Notes: a model not told the origin generated them from the letters alone. A stretch of 64,000 nucleotides of DNA from Trematomus loennbergii (GCA_012861695.1 JAAOOA010000002.1:42063578-42127577), one strand, 5' to 3'. Shown: positions 36,589 through 49,103, counted from the first letter of the stretch. Numbers and translations: made by a program.

Positions 36589-37395
36589 TGGAAACAGGAG
36601 GGAGCAGGAGGAAAGGAGCAAGATGAAGCATGAGGAAGCAGGAGCAGGAGAATGCGGGAGGGAACAGGGTGAAGGTGCAGGAGGAAGGGAGCAAGGGGAA
36701 AACGTATAGAGCAGGATGAAGGGAGCAATAGAAAGCAGAAGGGGGCAAAGGAAAGGGAGCATGGAGAAGGAAACAGGAGGAAGACGGTAAGATGAAGCAG
36801 GAGCAAGGGACCAGGAGGATGCTGGAAGAAGGGAGCAGGGGGATATGGAGAGGGGAAAACAGGAGGAAAGAAGCAGGGGAAGGGAGCAGGAGGAAACTGA
36901 AGGAAGCAGGAGGAAGCAGAATGATGCAAGGGGAAGGGAGCAGGCGTAAGGGAGCAGTAAGAAGCAGAAGGGGCAGAGGAAAGGGAGCAGGAGGAAGGTA
37001 ACAGGAAGAAGCAGAAGGAAGACGAGGCAGGAGGAAGCAAAAGTGAGCTGGATGAAAAAAGCACAAGGAAGCAGGAAGGAGAAAGTTCAAGCAGAAGGAA
37101 GCAGAAGAAAGAGAGCAGGAGGGAGCTGAAAAAATAGAGCAAGACGAAGAAGGAGAAATTGTAGCAGGGGAAGGGACCAGGGAAAAGCAGGAGCATGGGA
37201 GCAGGAGGATGGAGGAAGTGAACAAGAGTAAGCATGAGGGAGCAGGAGAAAGTCAGCCTGATCAGGGGGAGCTGGGAGAAAGCAGGAAGAAAGGAGCAGG
37301 ACGAGTGAAAAGAGGAGCTGATGAGAAAGAAGGAGGAGGCAAAGTATGCATGGAGAGTCCTGAGGAGGACAGAGGGAGGAAGGTAAAGAGGTCAT
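36589..37395. repeat. ~800-bp purine-only imperfect repeat
   Basis: The plus strand is nearly all A and G, built of GGAGCAGGAGGAAG-like and GGAAGCAGAAGGAAG-like units with few pyrimidines (mostly the C of AGCAG). The 222- and 233-codon serine/proline/leucine frames on the opposite strand are translations of this repeat. Confidence 0.9.
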
Positions 37396-37532
37396 AACGC
37401 CATCTCTTTCATATCCCTCCTCTGCTAACACGGGTCTTTGCTGAGCTGCCTTGTGTGACACTGACATCTGCCATCTGTGTGATCTCTGATCTGATAGCAA
37501 GACTGTGCAGGTGTGTCTGCCCACATGTGCAT

Positions 37533-37723
<191 letters not shown>

Positions 37724-37980
37724 ACCGTTTGCTCAGGTTGTGAGCATACTCCATAAAAACACAGGAGCGTGTGTATGTAATTGCATGAGTGTATGTGTGT
37801 GTGTTTGCACCTCAGCTCCCTCCACTGGGCATTAACATTCATGGAGCCAGCGGGGCATGTCAGAGCCCATAATGACCCCAGAGAGAGGCTCTAGGCTGGG
37901 GAAGGGCCGAGGAGGAGCCTGGGGGTTTGGGTGTTGATGGGGGCGAGAGGCAAATAACTGCTACACCGCACTGTTTGATA

Positions 37981-38133
<153 letters not shown>

Positions 38134-38580
38134 ATACAAAATCATTAATCATCCCAAAAGCTTTTTGTTAACTAATTAATCCACTTAATCAACACATTTA
38201 GAAACCTTTTGACATTGTATTGTCATGAAAATGAATTCATCGATGCAATTTTTTGGACGTAATGGTCAGACTGATACTAATTATATGTTAAATTGATATA
38301 CTTATAATCATTATCATGATCTAATATCAGATACTAATGCATTACCATATGAAACAAAAATAGTAAAAATCATTTGTTGGCCTTTCTTCTTTATATGAGA
38401 GGAAGACAGGAAAGGCAGGAAAAGGCCAACCGGCCTATGGAGTCAATAATGCTAAGCGCTCCAACCGAGCTAACAATGCGTCTCACTTCAAATATTTTCA
38501 AAAAAATGTTCTCATGAAAACAAATTCTTATTTGGTAAAAAAATATATTTCTGAGGAAAGTTCACCGAACACCGTCACAA

Positions 38581-39710
38581 TAGAGAGGCGAAGTCCCTCC
38601 TTTTCCGGTGGACCTCATGGGACCTTATTTCGGAAAAATTATGTATTGAAGTCAATGGCGAGAGAAAACGTATCTTTCGATCCCATTTGAATTGTGCCAT
38701 GAATTACACATATGATGTTTGTCATCTTAAAACATATTTTCCATTTAAAAAAAGTCACAGTTTGTCGTAAAACTGTTGAAATATAAGACTATGAAAAATA
38801 CGCAACTAGAAAGACTACAAATCCCAGAGTCGCGTAAGTGATGTCATAACTGATGTCATAATTGTTTTCCTCCACTAAATATAAGAGATAGCTAAGATAA
38901 GATAACTTTAACAAGATGCCTGTGTGCTTTGTACCAGGTTGTAATCATACCAGCAATGGGTCTTGCTCGTTCTTTCGCTTCCCGTCTGATGAAAGGACCA
39001 GGAGTGGCTGGATCAAGTTAGCTAACTAGCTAGCAAGCACGTTAGTTAGCATTACAGCCTTAGCCGTGTCATTTTTATTAGCCTTAACATGAAGTAACAT
39101 GAAGTAACCCAAAATGTTAAACAGTAAGAGTAGTAGTCATATTTCGTGAACCCTTTGAAGAGTACTGTCACACGGTGTAATCATTCTATAATACACCGTT
39201 TAAGCCCGGATGCCCCCGGGGGAGACATGCTAACGCTAACGCTACATTAGCATCGGCGATCTACTTCATGCTATCTGCACAAATGGTTAACATTGAACAT
39301 TCAAAGATCAGGCAGTTCAGAGAGAATCAAAGGAAGGCAGGCAGGCAGCTTTGCATGACATTCTTCTGGACATGTTTCATTGTGGTGATAGTGAGGGTAG
39401 TCAATCCCTTTTTTGGCAAGACAGTAGTGACGGCCATCTTGGTGACGTGTGTTGTTGTGCGAGACCAGAGATGTAGTTCATTGAGCGGTTTCACACAAAA
39501 AAAGTCTTACTTCACAGTTTTACGCCAAAACATTTTTTTTGTATTTGCTAAATTATCTTTTAAATTGACAAACATCATATGTGTAATTCGTGGCACAATT
39601 CAAACTGGATCGAAAGATAACTTTTCTCTCGCCATTGACTTCAATACATAATTATTTTCGAAATAAGGTCCCATGGAGGTCCACCGGAAAGGGAGGACTT
39701 CGCCTCTCTA
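38581..39710. mobile_element. Long-TIR element (~200-bp arms) carrying a THAP exon relic
   Basis: The left arm TAGAGAGGCGAAGTCCCTCC and the inverted right arm TAGAGAGGCGAAGTCCTCCC start an inverted match. It continues through CCGGTGGACCT, GGGACCTTATTTCG, TGTATTGAAGTCAATGGCGA and ACACATATGATGTTTGTCA, to about 38780 and 39500. No flanking duplication is obvious. THAP domains occur in P-element-like and other transposases, so the parent may be P-like, but the superfamily is not settled. Confidence 0.8.
38916..39029 (+). pseudogene. THAP zinc-finger domain, N-terminal half
   Basis: A 37-codon frame begins MPVCFVPGCNHTSNGSC and continues FFRFPSDERTRSGWIKLAN before a TAG. It shows the start of a THAP (C2CH) DNA-binding domain: Cys-x4-Cys close to the N-terminus, the FFRFP turn and the Trp of the following helix. 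The later Cys-x2-His pair and the AVPTIF-type end are missing, so it cannot fold a complete zinc site. The start codon has a good context (AACAAGATGCC). It lies centrally between the long inverted arms, where a transposase gene would begin. A host THAP gene exon is possible but less likely given the position. Confidence 0.7.
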
Positions 39711-42700
39711 TGGTGGCCGATCTGATGATATTGAATGCCCAGTTCGATGAGAATATGGTTTCCCTAAAACTTTTGGCTTTGATTTATTTGAGCAAATCTG
39801 ATCTATGTTGGCATTTATTGGCCCAAACCTTCATAACTGTACAAAATGTGAGCTTTAGCAAATTATCCATTTGCACAAAGACCATGTGTGCCTTTGAGTT
39901 GGCTTTCACTGGAACTCCTGTATTTTCTTTACATTTTTAACCTATATCAGTCCTACAAAACTCTTTGTGGTTACATTTCAGTATTCATAATGCTTCATGA
40001 AGGCCAAGGGAATATCAGGAGCACTCCTTTATAACAACAAGAGCAAGCACATTATCTTATTAATGATCTATGCCATGAGGAGCTAAAGCCGAGGAACTAA
40101 AGCCTCCTTTCTCATGTAAATAGAAAAACTGTATTTGAAGTGTGACGTTCCAAGAAATGAAGCAAATAAAATACATTATTTTCAATGGCAAAGAAACAAA
40201 ATGACATGTTGATGAACGTATCTGGGGGCAGCCATAAAGTGAGAAAAGCTAACCTGTCCATATTTTATGTGTGAATGAAAGCAATGCAGTGGCTTCTATA
40301 TATGCATGCTTTTTGCTTCATATTCATGTAGACCACTGGCTGTGTGTACATAGTGTGTATCTTGCACACACAGCTATAAGCTTTGTTCTCCGACAAAACA
40401 TTTATTCTGCGCACACGCCCGCTTGGTGGTCTTCCCTTAACACGGAAAGGTCAGTGCCTTCTTTGATGTTGGCCCCATAGATCACCATTATTACTGCAGT
40501 CTATTGATTCCAATGGAGATGAGGCCTGCAGCCGTGGTTCTGGGTGACTGAGGCTGAGGTCAGGGTCTACCTCCCCTGGCTTTGCTTTGGAATATAAAAT
40601 CAAGCTAACTGCTACCTATTGCTAAGCATGCTGAGTTTGGTCTGAAGGACACACACAGACATATTCATGAGGCATGAATGCACATTCACATCACACCGAT
40701 TATACATGTGGCTATGGCGAAGTCACAGAATGCAGATGAAGTGTCCGGTAGGGGCCATGATCTTCCAAAAAAATTGTTTTTTAATCGTTGTGTTTTTGTA
40801 TTTATTAACATCCATGTTTGAGCAGGAAGTGCAGGGATTAAATGAATGCGTCCGATCTTGAGATATTCAGCACCCAAGGACCCAGACCAGCACCTAAGGA
40901 CCCAGAGCTGCTGGACCAAACCCCCCAGAGTGAGCGCCCAGGAGGAGAGGGAAGACCACCGACAAGGGAGCTAAGCTAACTCAGTTTGGACCTTAGTCTG
41001 TTCCATTACGCATGTCCGGTGGCAGGAATATGATTCAGGCTAACCAGGAACCGGACTTGGTCAGGCTGTTGCTCATGAAGGTGGACAGCAGCACAACGTG
41101 CAGGACTGTGGTTGGATGAGAAGAGGAGTCTGTGTTTACGTCATTAACTTACTCAAACATCAAAGATGATGGACAATGTTTCTCTGATGTCTGATTTGTA
41201 ATGTTAAAATGCTAGCTGTTTCTTTCCTCAGAGAATCTGCTCATGTTTCTGTTGCTGCTGTTCACATTCCTACTAAATGCAACTTAAAAAAAATCTACAC
41301 CTGCTTTTTATTCTGTACTGTTTTCCTGGGCAGCATGATGGACTAGGCATTAACTGCATTTTGTTTTGCAACCCTGTGCACAATGGCAATACAGGATTCT
41401 TGAATCCTTGAATTGTTTGCCCTGGAGCTACAAGGGCTAAGAATAATCATACCAAGCATATACAAATATAAGTGAATACTTTCACTCTCAGAGACATGAC
41501 CATCTTGCCAAAGCAGCTGCAATGTGGCAATATTTATGCATTCAGCTTCTGAATCCAAATAGTACAGGGCTGGAGCAAGGCTCCTCTATGTTCACTCATA
41601 TGACCCTGACCCAAAACCCAGAGTGCTTTGCTACTGTTGTTAAGCATTTTGTCACGATGACCCTGAGGTCAACTCACTTCCTCTTGCTGCCTGTCGCTAC
41701 GGCGACTGTCGGCGAGGGCTCGGCGTGAGCGCTGCTGCATGCTGCTGTGCCCACATCAATCATGCTCACTCTAAGATGGCCACCTTTCCCACCTTTACTA
41801 ATGCTCTTTCCTCATTTGAAGCCAGAGCCAAGCTGATCTGAATAACCCTCAACCTCCCCTCAACAACATAACCTTGTACAGGTGAGTGTTGGAGAGATAC
41901 TCAGGTGGTCTGTAAGTGCCTTCTTTGTCCTTTTATAGCTGAAAGACAATAATAGGTAGAATGGACACACACTAGTGGATTGAGAAGTTATGCACAGTAT
42001 TCATACCAATGAGGTGTAAAGCATACATCAAACTTTGGCAGTTTTTCACTAATCAGCTTTGCTATCAAAAACAATCGTGTCTCTACTTAAGCATATTATT
42101 AGCCATGCTAGTAAAGTGGCAGCCCCGCATCCATCACTTTGGTCCAGGCAGAAAAATCGCTAACTTTTGGATGGATTTTCTTCCATATTTTCCCTCACCA
42201 GATGTAAAAAAAGCTGTAAAAACTGAAAATGTTCAGACCAACTGCCTGACAAACATTCCCACCAGCCTTAGCTCTGCTTTGTGTTAAGTGCTCGTTGGCC
42301 ACAAGCATGCTACAGTATGATGCCAACCTAAGACGGAGAATTTAGCATTTGGCTAAAGGCACTTTTGTGTCAAAGTACATCTTGACAGAGAAAACTAGCA
42401 TTGCTCTTAACGATTAGTCGGGTTGATAAAGATGTGCATCAACAGCATAATATTGTTGATGAGCTCCACATCCTTTTCCTCCACACCCTCAGCGTCAACC
42501 AAGTGATCTCATTGCAAGAGTAAGGGAGCTATGCTAGCAAATCAAGCAGACTACAACAGGCAGCTAACTCTTTCATGTCTTTTATATTTGGAACACTTAA
42601 CTTTGTAGTGTGGCCAATTTCCATCTTCCCTATACTGTATATATTTAGCGCTATAGCACTATCTATAGCACTGTGTAGGATTGTTAAACTTGTGTACTTA

Positions 42701-43030
42701 ATTTAAACCTGGTCCTTCAGATGGTGCTTCAGCAGAGCTAGCTTTAGCTTATGACACGTGTGTAAATTCCAACAAAGCAGGGACGTGAGGTCTTCATGAA
42801 AATTACAAATACAAATAACAATAAAATGAAATAAATTAATATTTCCACTGGTCTGTGCTATAAATGTATTTTCTGTATGATTAGAATAATTATTACACTG
42901 CTCTGAAACTCACTACACTAACTCCTAAGATGTTCCCTTACTATAATTAATTAAAATATTGAACTCACCTGTTCCTCATCGCTCCAATATAATTGTAGGC
43001 CAAGCTTAAAATTGTCAAATGTATCGTCTA
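39711..43030. other. No gene recognised
   Basis: Mixed DNA with no coding frame I can support. At 40870-41400 a stretch with GACCCAGAGCTGCTGGACC and a terminal GGCAATACAGGATTCTTGAAT has the feel of an eroded LINE 3' end, but the evidence is thin. Around 41640-41780 the DNA is C/G-richer. The segment 42884-42974 is an inverted copy of 45013-45102. Confidence 0.5.
42884..42974. repeat. 90-bp inverted copy of 45013-45102
   Basis: AATTATTACACTGCTCTGAA through ATTGAACTCAC is the reverse complement of 45013-45102 with about three differences. One copy lies just outside, the other inside, the Harbinger-like element. Neither is flanked by further similarity. Confidence 0.85.
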
Positions 43031-43033
43031 TAA

Positions 43034-43120
43034 CAGGGGTCTCCAACTTTTTTTAGGATGAGAGCTACTTTCAAAAATAAAACAAGTTGTGAGCTACTTT
43101 TACTCCTCTTTTTTTGTTTT
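43034..43120 (+). mobile_element. hAT terminal fragment (CAGGGGTCTCCAAC end)
   Basis: CAGGGGTCTCCAAC followed by GATGAGAGCTACTTTCAAAA and GTGAGCTACTTTTACTCCTC is a terminus widespread in vertebrate hAT elements. The opposite end is absent. Confidence 0.6.
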
Positions 43121-43389
43121 GCAGTGTATATATTTAGCACATTTTAACAATAGGCGCGTTCACACCGGAGTACTTTTCCCACAATAGTTCATCAGAACTA
43201 CGATATATTTGCGTTCACACCAAAAAGCCCCAGGAACTAAAGTAGTTCAAATTAGTTCATCTGACCCGCTTTTCAGTCCCTGCTAGAGAGCAGGGACTGT
43301 CGTGGGAGAAAATAGTTCATACGTCTGATTGGCTGTGCGGAATGCAAACCACGCCCGTTTGACTCTGAATTTTTTTTTGTAAGCGGCCA

Positions 43390-44647
43390 TTGTATTTGCT
43401 CGCTTCGGCCAGCGCACCCGAAGAGATTACTTTTGTGAAAGCAGTTATTATAGCAACACTAAATAAATCATCGGAGCGGTGGAGTGATGAGGATGTGTCG
43501 GCGCTTCTGGCGATTTACTCGGAGGACGCGAAGCGCCGCATTCAGAAGCTTCTACTGAATGCAGTTTCCGTGGCTCAGCAAAGTTAGCAGACCTGGCAAA
43601 GTCATGTCGGGACGACTACGAAGGTAAAATAAAATACATGCACTGCACTGTTTTAATCTGCACAATACTGGTCTTAGATGTACTTTTATTTGCTCAGTAG
43701 ATCGAGCTAGCCATGCTAGAACTTGCTATCATAGGTCCAAGCTGGCTAACAACATCTAGCTAGCTAGCTATTCTCAGCCGTGCCCGCTATGAACACGTTT
43801 TGACTTGTGAATAAGTGTGCAATGTTCTGTAATTTGCTTCACTAACTCATGGCACTAATCGTGTGTTTCAGGCGAGGTGTTTCTCTCAGGATTAGAAACT
43901 AGTTTTCCCCTCCGGGATAAAACGATAATATAACGTTAGCAATTAGCATGCTAGCTGGACATAATGCTACCTCTAACAATACATTGTAGTTGCTATAATT
44001 TCAAGTCATTTGCAACATTCATTCTACATGTTAATGGTAAAAGCTTAAACAGTTGATTACCTGCATGCCACAAAGACTGATGTTCTAATATTTTTGCACA
44101 TTTAAGTAGAAATGTAATTGAAATTCTATTTATTTTTCCTTTTTTTTATTGATTGTTATAATTGTACTCAGCCATGTTATGTTAGATGTCAATCCACTTA
44201 CACTGTAACTACTCTGGCCTTGAAAGAAGGTTACACATCTAACTGATGTCCACTAATCCCTATAAAACAAAGTTCAAGCATACATTAAGCACAAAACAAT
44301 AAATAAGGGCACTTTGATATTTATTTTTTATTTGATATTATTTGATCCTATCTTATCTTCTACTTTACACCTGCATTTTGTACACTGTCCCTGCCTGCAC
44401 CATGTCCAATGTTGTCTCGTTGTTGCGATTAAACTGATCTTGTATCTTGCTTATTTCACCTTAGGAAAGCGGGCACGGATGACAGCTTCCTTGACACCAT
44501 CATGGCGATGGACGCCGTGCCATGGTCAGCAAGGAGAATGAGGACCTGCGTGCCAAGGAGATGCACGACGAACGGCTGCTGCATTCACACAAGGCCCAGG
44601 AATCGGACGACCAGCTGCTCATGGTGATGCAGCGCCATGCTTATTAA
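43390..44647 (+). pseudogene. Harbinger-type Myb/SANT-like DNA-binding protein relic
   Basis: Exon-like part 1 (43390-43623) encodes SSERWSDEDVSALLAIYSED and IQKLLLNA, the W-S-D-E/D-E-V-x-x-L-L-x-I-Y/W signature of the Myb/SANT-like protein of PIF/Harbinger transposons. A TAG at 43585 interrupts it, but an adjacent frame continues LAKSCRDDYEG to a GTAAAA splice donor at 43624. Part 2 follows an acceptor (TTATTTCACCTTAG) at 44465: DDSFLDTIMAMDAV, then after a single-base shift KENEDLRAKEMHDERLL and a stop at 44647, matching the charged helical C-terminus of such proteins. In autonomous elements this protein brings the nuclease to DNA and the nucleus. The middle of the domain is deleted and no ATG is seen, so it is dead. 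Confidence 0.75.
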
Positions 44648-44704
44648 TACTGAAACTTCACTTTGCACTAAGGTGTGTCTGCTGCTGAGCCTACCTATTA
44701 TTGT

Positions 44705-44707
<3 letters not shown>

Positions 44708-44740
<33 letters not shown>
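44708..44740. repeat. TA microsatellite
   Basis: About 16 AT units inside the Harbinger-like element. Confidence 0.95.
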
Positions 44741-44743
<3 letters not shown>

Positions 44744-45860
44744 TTGATACTACTGACACTTTATTTGATATTGAATAAAAGAGAACCTACATGGCGATTA
44801 AACAGAGCCTGTATCTTACATTTTTCATTACATTTCATGTAACTAAGCTTGCTTATTATTCTGATACCATCATGTTTCATCGGTTATAAACTGGCGAAGC
44901 TTTATTTATTGTGGCTTTCAAAAGATAATTTCATTGTATTTCAAAATGGCGTCCAACACAAGCACTATTTATTTATAGAAAGATAAATGGTTAAGTTTGT
45001 TATTACCAGTGTTGTGAGTTCAATATTTTTAATTAATTATAGTAAGGGAACATCTTAGGAGTTAGTGTAATGAGTTTCAGAGCAGTGTAATAATTATTTG
45101 ACCTAAAACTAAATATTTGTATGAACATGGGGATTTGCTAACTTTTGATTTCCCCCATTTTACACGACACAAATGGAGGCCACTATGGGCCAAAACTAAC
45201 ACGTAGGTTTCTGTAGGGTTCATGGCAGACGGATGCAGTTGCTCTCAGGAGGATATATAATAAAGGTGTGTTAGCTGCTGAGCCTATTTAGTGTGCATAC
45301 GACACACCTGGCACAGTTTATTCATTTCACACGTAGCGTAGCGTGTGCACGTCGTCGTCCAATCCTTTTGTCAATCCTTCTTAACCGCCTTCGCTTCCGA
45401 ATCAGCATTGCTATTGCATTTGACTGGTCGACGATCTGTATTTGTGTTTGCTTAAATAACGCAGACGAAGCTCATGTCTGAGGTCGGAAGGTAAACAGAC
45501 GCCTCATTTACAGCAAGTGGGCGCGGGAGGTTTTTCTTCTTCTTTTTCTCTCGTTTTTTGGCGGATTGCAACTTTAAGGTGCATACCGCCACCTACTGTA
45601 CTCGCCGTGAAGTTGTTTGCGGCCTGCCAGTAAACCCAAAGCAGAAGAAGAAGAAGTGACGTCAGCGGTTCATTTGCCTAATCCACCCCCAGGAACTCAT
45701 TTTGGTGTGAACGCGATCTGCTTTAGTTCATCAGAACTAAAAGAGCTCTCATGAACTATTGTGGGAAAAGTACTTGGTGTGAATGCGCCTATTATGATAT
45801 GCTTCCCTTTAACCTTTGTGTGCTGTTTGGGTTTTCAGTGTTTACTAAATGAAATGTATG

Positions 45861-46921
45861 TGTTACGGGTCCCCGATATGAGGACCACAGTAACGGTTAT
45901 GATACCTGTATCGTGCAGGTGAAAGAGAAGTAATGAGGACACCTTGTGTTCAGTTTCCTTCCAGATTACTTCTCCTGAGGTTGTTTTATTACACAAAATC
46001 ATATAAACATATCAATTATCTTATGCATTTCAGTTTCGACTTACATTCCTCAATAACCATTCACATACCTTCACTCTGTCTGTATGTTACTCTTTTGTGA
46101 TAAACACATATGTCGAATTGAATTTCACATTCAATAAAATCTGTTGTACCTTAAATACATTTGTATACAGTATTAACCTGTATTAAATACTACTCTTCTT
46201 TTTACTTTCACTTAAAAGTAGTATTTCATGACCCCTCTAACCTGTCATATTGACTATTTACCTTCTGCCATTAATGGCAGGTCACTAAAATGCATTACTG
46301 AAACATATTTAAGTGTAACAAACAACCTTACTGTTTTACCAACAGTAACTAACTTATAACCCTTACAAAGTACATATTTATTACAAACTCACAATCACTA
46401 TACATGCATGTAAATACTCAGTGTACGGGAGGCTTCAGATATACTGACAAACTTGTATCCTTACTGCGTCAGACCACGTTGTCCCCAAAATGGCGCCGTA
46501 CCGGGGAAGCTAGGCTAATACACTCACACCATTTAACGGTTTTACACATGTAAACAGCGGTACAAAGTCTTCTAACTGTTAGCGGGCCGTTACATATTAT
46601 CTTCGCAAACCTTATGGGGGATTCATTGTGATTTATGCACAGTTTACCAACCTGTATCGTGCAGGTGAAAGAGAAGTAATGAGGACACCTTGTATTCAGT
46701 TTCCTTCCAGATTACTTCTGAGGAAACCCCGGGAACGTCCGTCGCTTAATCGGTACCCCGGAACCATTGAATCGAACACAAACGTTCCGCCTCACTACTC
46801 ACTGCATCTATCAACCCCGTTAGTGAAATGAAAATAACAGATGTACAAAATAAAGGCATATTCTAACTCTAAATATAATACTTATTATATTAATGTGGTC
46901 ACACATCCCAGGGGTGCCACA
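45861..46921. mobile_element. Putative solo LTR, ~1.06 kb
   Basis: It starts TGTTACGGGTCCCC and ends GGGGTGCCACA. TATG flanks both ends (45857-45860, 46922-46925). A 69-bp direct repeat (45905-45973 and 46651-46719, beginning CCTGTATCGTGCAGGTGAAA) lies inside. No gag or pol frame is visible. The boundaries rest on a 4-bp duplication and TG/CA ends only. Confidence 0.4.
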
Positions 46922-46925
46922 TATG

Positions 46926-48674
46926 CAATCTAATTATTTTAACCTGCTTTATTTGGGGACCTCACATCCTCTAGGGGGGTCCGGGGCATGCACCCCCGGG
47001 AAGATATTTTTTTAATGTTGAAGTGAAATGCATCAATCTGGAGCACTTTGAGCACAACATGAATTTATGGATACAGCTCTCAACACTCATATGAAAGGAA
47101 GCTGTATACTTTTCAATCATCTTCTTTAGAATATGATCACAACCAATAACAAATCATTTAAACTGGTTTATTCTTATCTTATGTTACCTAGTTAGCATTT
47201 TTTCTTTCTATTTATGCTTATTTTACTAATCACTCCCCTTTTAAATACAATATAGTACACATTGGAATGATTTCTTACTTTATTTTTTACAACTAGGCTA
47301 TATTAAATAGATAAAGGTGTGCTCTCTCTAGCTCTCTCGCTCTCTCTCTCTGTCTCACTGTGTGCTCCTCCGTGGCGATGACGGCTTGCGTTAAAAAAAT
47401 AAAATAAACATAGGTCTATTTGTAAAGTGGGGGGACACAAACGGGATTTCGAAAAGTGTCACGGTTAAACTCCTTATGAAGTGGTGAGATGCCGCTCCAC
47501 ATTGCTTTTCTTCCCGACTGCAATGCTGTTGTGTGTGTGTGTGTGAGAGCGTTTCACATGTGTGTATGAGAGATTTTTACACATGTCTGTAAATGATTTT
47601 GGTTTCAGTTGTGTGTGTGTGAGCAGGCTCGGATTGACCATCGGGAGATTCAGGACTTTTCCGGTGGGCCGCTGCCATTGGTGGGCTGCTGCCTTCGGTG
47701 GGCCACTGGCTCTGGCATAGGTGAGCCGTGGATTTTCACAGTGCCGCTGTGCCGGTACCGCATCCGCCGCCGCATCCGCCGCCACAAACACCGCCGTTGC
47801 GAAGCTCCGGCTGTAACAGTCCACTACTGCCCGCGAGGACCCAGGTTCGATTCCGGCCTGAGGTCCAAAACATTTATTAAAAAAAAAAATAATAATAATA
47901 ATAATCTCCCGTTCATCGCGTCCCACCTATCACATCTCTGCGCCCCACCAGTGGGGCGCGCCCCACACTTTGAGAAGCGCTGCTATACGGTGAGAGATGC
48001 GAGCTCAGGCAGCGACGAGCTCAGCCTCACCTCGGATTGCGCAATATTATCCCTCGCAAACTAGGTTGAGCGCATGCATTTGGCGCGTGCCTGTTGCATG
48101 TCGCCAATCTAATGTTTACAGAGACTTTACTATGCGTACTGACTTTCCATAGTCTAGCTGATGTATGTGTGTCACTGTGTGACATATTTAGTCTTGCTGA
48201 TGTGACATAAAAGCACAGTAAAGACACAAGGTGAGGCAGACAGTACTCTGCCGCACTGAAGGGGGCGTACGTGAGCCCACGGGTTCTTGTTGCTACTGTT
48301 ATTCTACGCAGAGACGGTAAACGCAACAAAGAACCTAGCTAAAATCACAAAAAAGTAATACAGATTTTTGTCCAGAAGGATAGGCGCATGGACTTCATCT
48401 TCAAGTAAAGGTAAGACCACAATTGTATTGAAAATTGGATCTTACTAAGAGAGAACAATCCAATATTTAAATTAAACTACATTTTTTGGGTATCCTTTTG
48501 TTAAACGGTCTGTTTTTAAAATGAAAACAGAATATTTCGATTAAGGTCAAAATGTAATAATATATATGTAAATCTGATTCTGAAAGAGTCAGTGCCTCAC
48601 CAGCCATGAACCTCACTGCACGTCACTGCAACAAAGACAATTGTGAAAAAAAGGAAGCCAAACAGTCAAACTTT
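46926..48674. other. Repeat-like, unresolved; no gene
   Basis: Holds pieces that look like eroded transposons: CCTCTAGGGGGGTCCGGGGC (46980), GGGAGATTCAGGACTTTTCC with three GTGGGC-rich units (47640-47710), a box B-like GGTTCGATTCC (47845) followed by an A-run and AAT microsatellite (47880-47905), GCGCCCCACCAGTGGGGCGC palindrome (47940-47959) and a hAT-like end on the minus strand (CAGTGACGTGCAGTGAGG, end near 48630). None could be closed with a partner terminus. Confidence 0.45.
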
Positions 48675-48682
48675 GTTCAAAG

Positions 48683-49103
48683 TAGTGATGGGAATTACGG
48701 CTCTTTGAAGTGAGCCGGATATTATGGCTCCGTTCCTTTCCGGGAGCCGTTCAAAAGAGCCGTTTTTTTTTAAGGGGGCGGGGTTAATAGGTTTATCTGC
48801 GAAATAATCACCAGGATAATGATTGACTGTATTGCCAGAAATCTACTTTTACTCACAGAAAAAATGTATAACTTGCTACATCTCTCAGCCAGCCAAACTA
48901 CTAATCAAGCAGCATGTGTTATGCCATCATCTATGGAACATTTGCATTCAGGAAATCAATTTCCTTTAAAGGCGAGTGGATTTGTGGCAGGCAGTGAACC
49001 AACGATAAAAAGAACGGCTCTCACAAAGTAGGACTCGGTTCCCTTCGTTCGTACCAAAGAGCCGTTCAAAATAATCGGATTGTTCGTGAACGTCACATCA
49101 CTA
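48683..49103. mobile_element. hAT MITE, 421 bp, perfect 8-bp TSD
   Basis: GTTCAAAG flanks both sides exactly (48675-48682, 49104-49111). The ends TAGTGATGGGAATTACGG and, inverted, TAGTGATGTGACGTTCACG share the TAGTGATG start with 15998-16757. Subterminal AAAGAGCCGTTCAAA-type motifs recur in both orientations. No transposase frame. Confidence 0.92.

Larger units (their letters stand above)
43151..45791. mobile_element. PIF/Harbinger-like element, 2.6 kb, with Myb/SANT relic
   Basis: The ends are TAGGCGCGTTCACACC and, inverted, TAGGCGCATTCACACC. The match runs on through AGTACTTTTCCCACAATAGT and reaches a second GCGTTCACACCAAAA about 60 bases inside on both sides. The right subterminal block (45560-45680, GTTTGCGGCCTGCCAGTAAA) is shared with the element at 28897-29540. 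It encodes the remains of a Myb/SANT-like protein but no DDE nuclease. A TA microsatellite (44708-44740) lies inside. The exact 3-bp target site cannot be fixed because the flanks are A/T-rich. Confidence 0.8.

Noticed and set aside
36534..37235. 233-codon minus-strand frame, serine/proline/leucine-rich
   Set aside because: It is the complement of the purine-only repeat, where stop codons are rare by composition. No signal of a real protein.
39268..39651. 127-codon frame within the THAP-bearing element
   Set aside because: Runs into the right inverted arm, has no recognisable motif and differs in frame and position from the THAP relic.
42009..42287. 92-codon frame as a host exon
   Set aside because: No recognisable domain, no splice signals matching the frame, and composition like the surrounding non-coding DNA.
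47820..47870. Possible tRNA (GGTTCGATTCC box B near 47845)
   Set aside because: No matching box A at the right distance and no cloverleaf can be drawn; more likely a repeat fragment.
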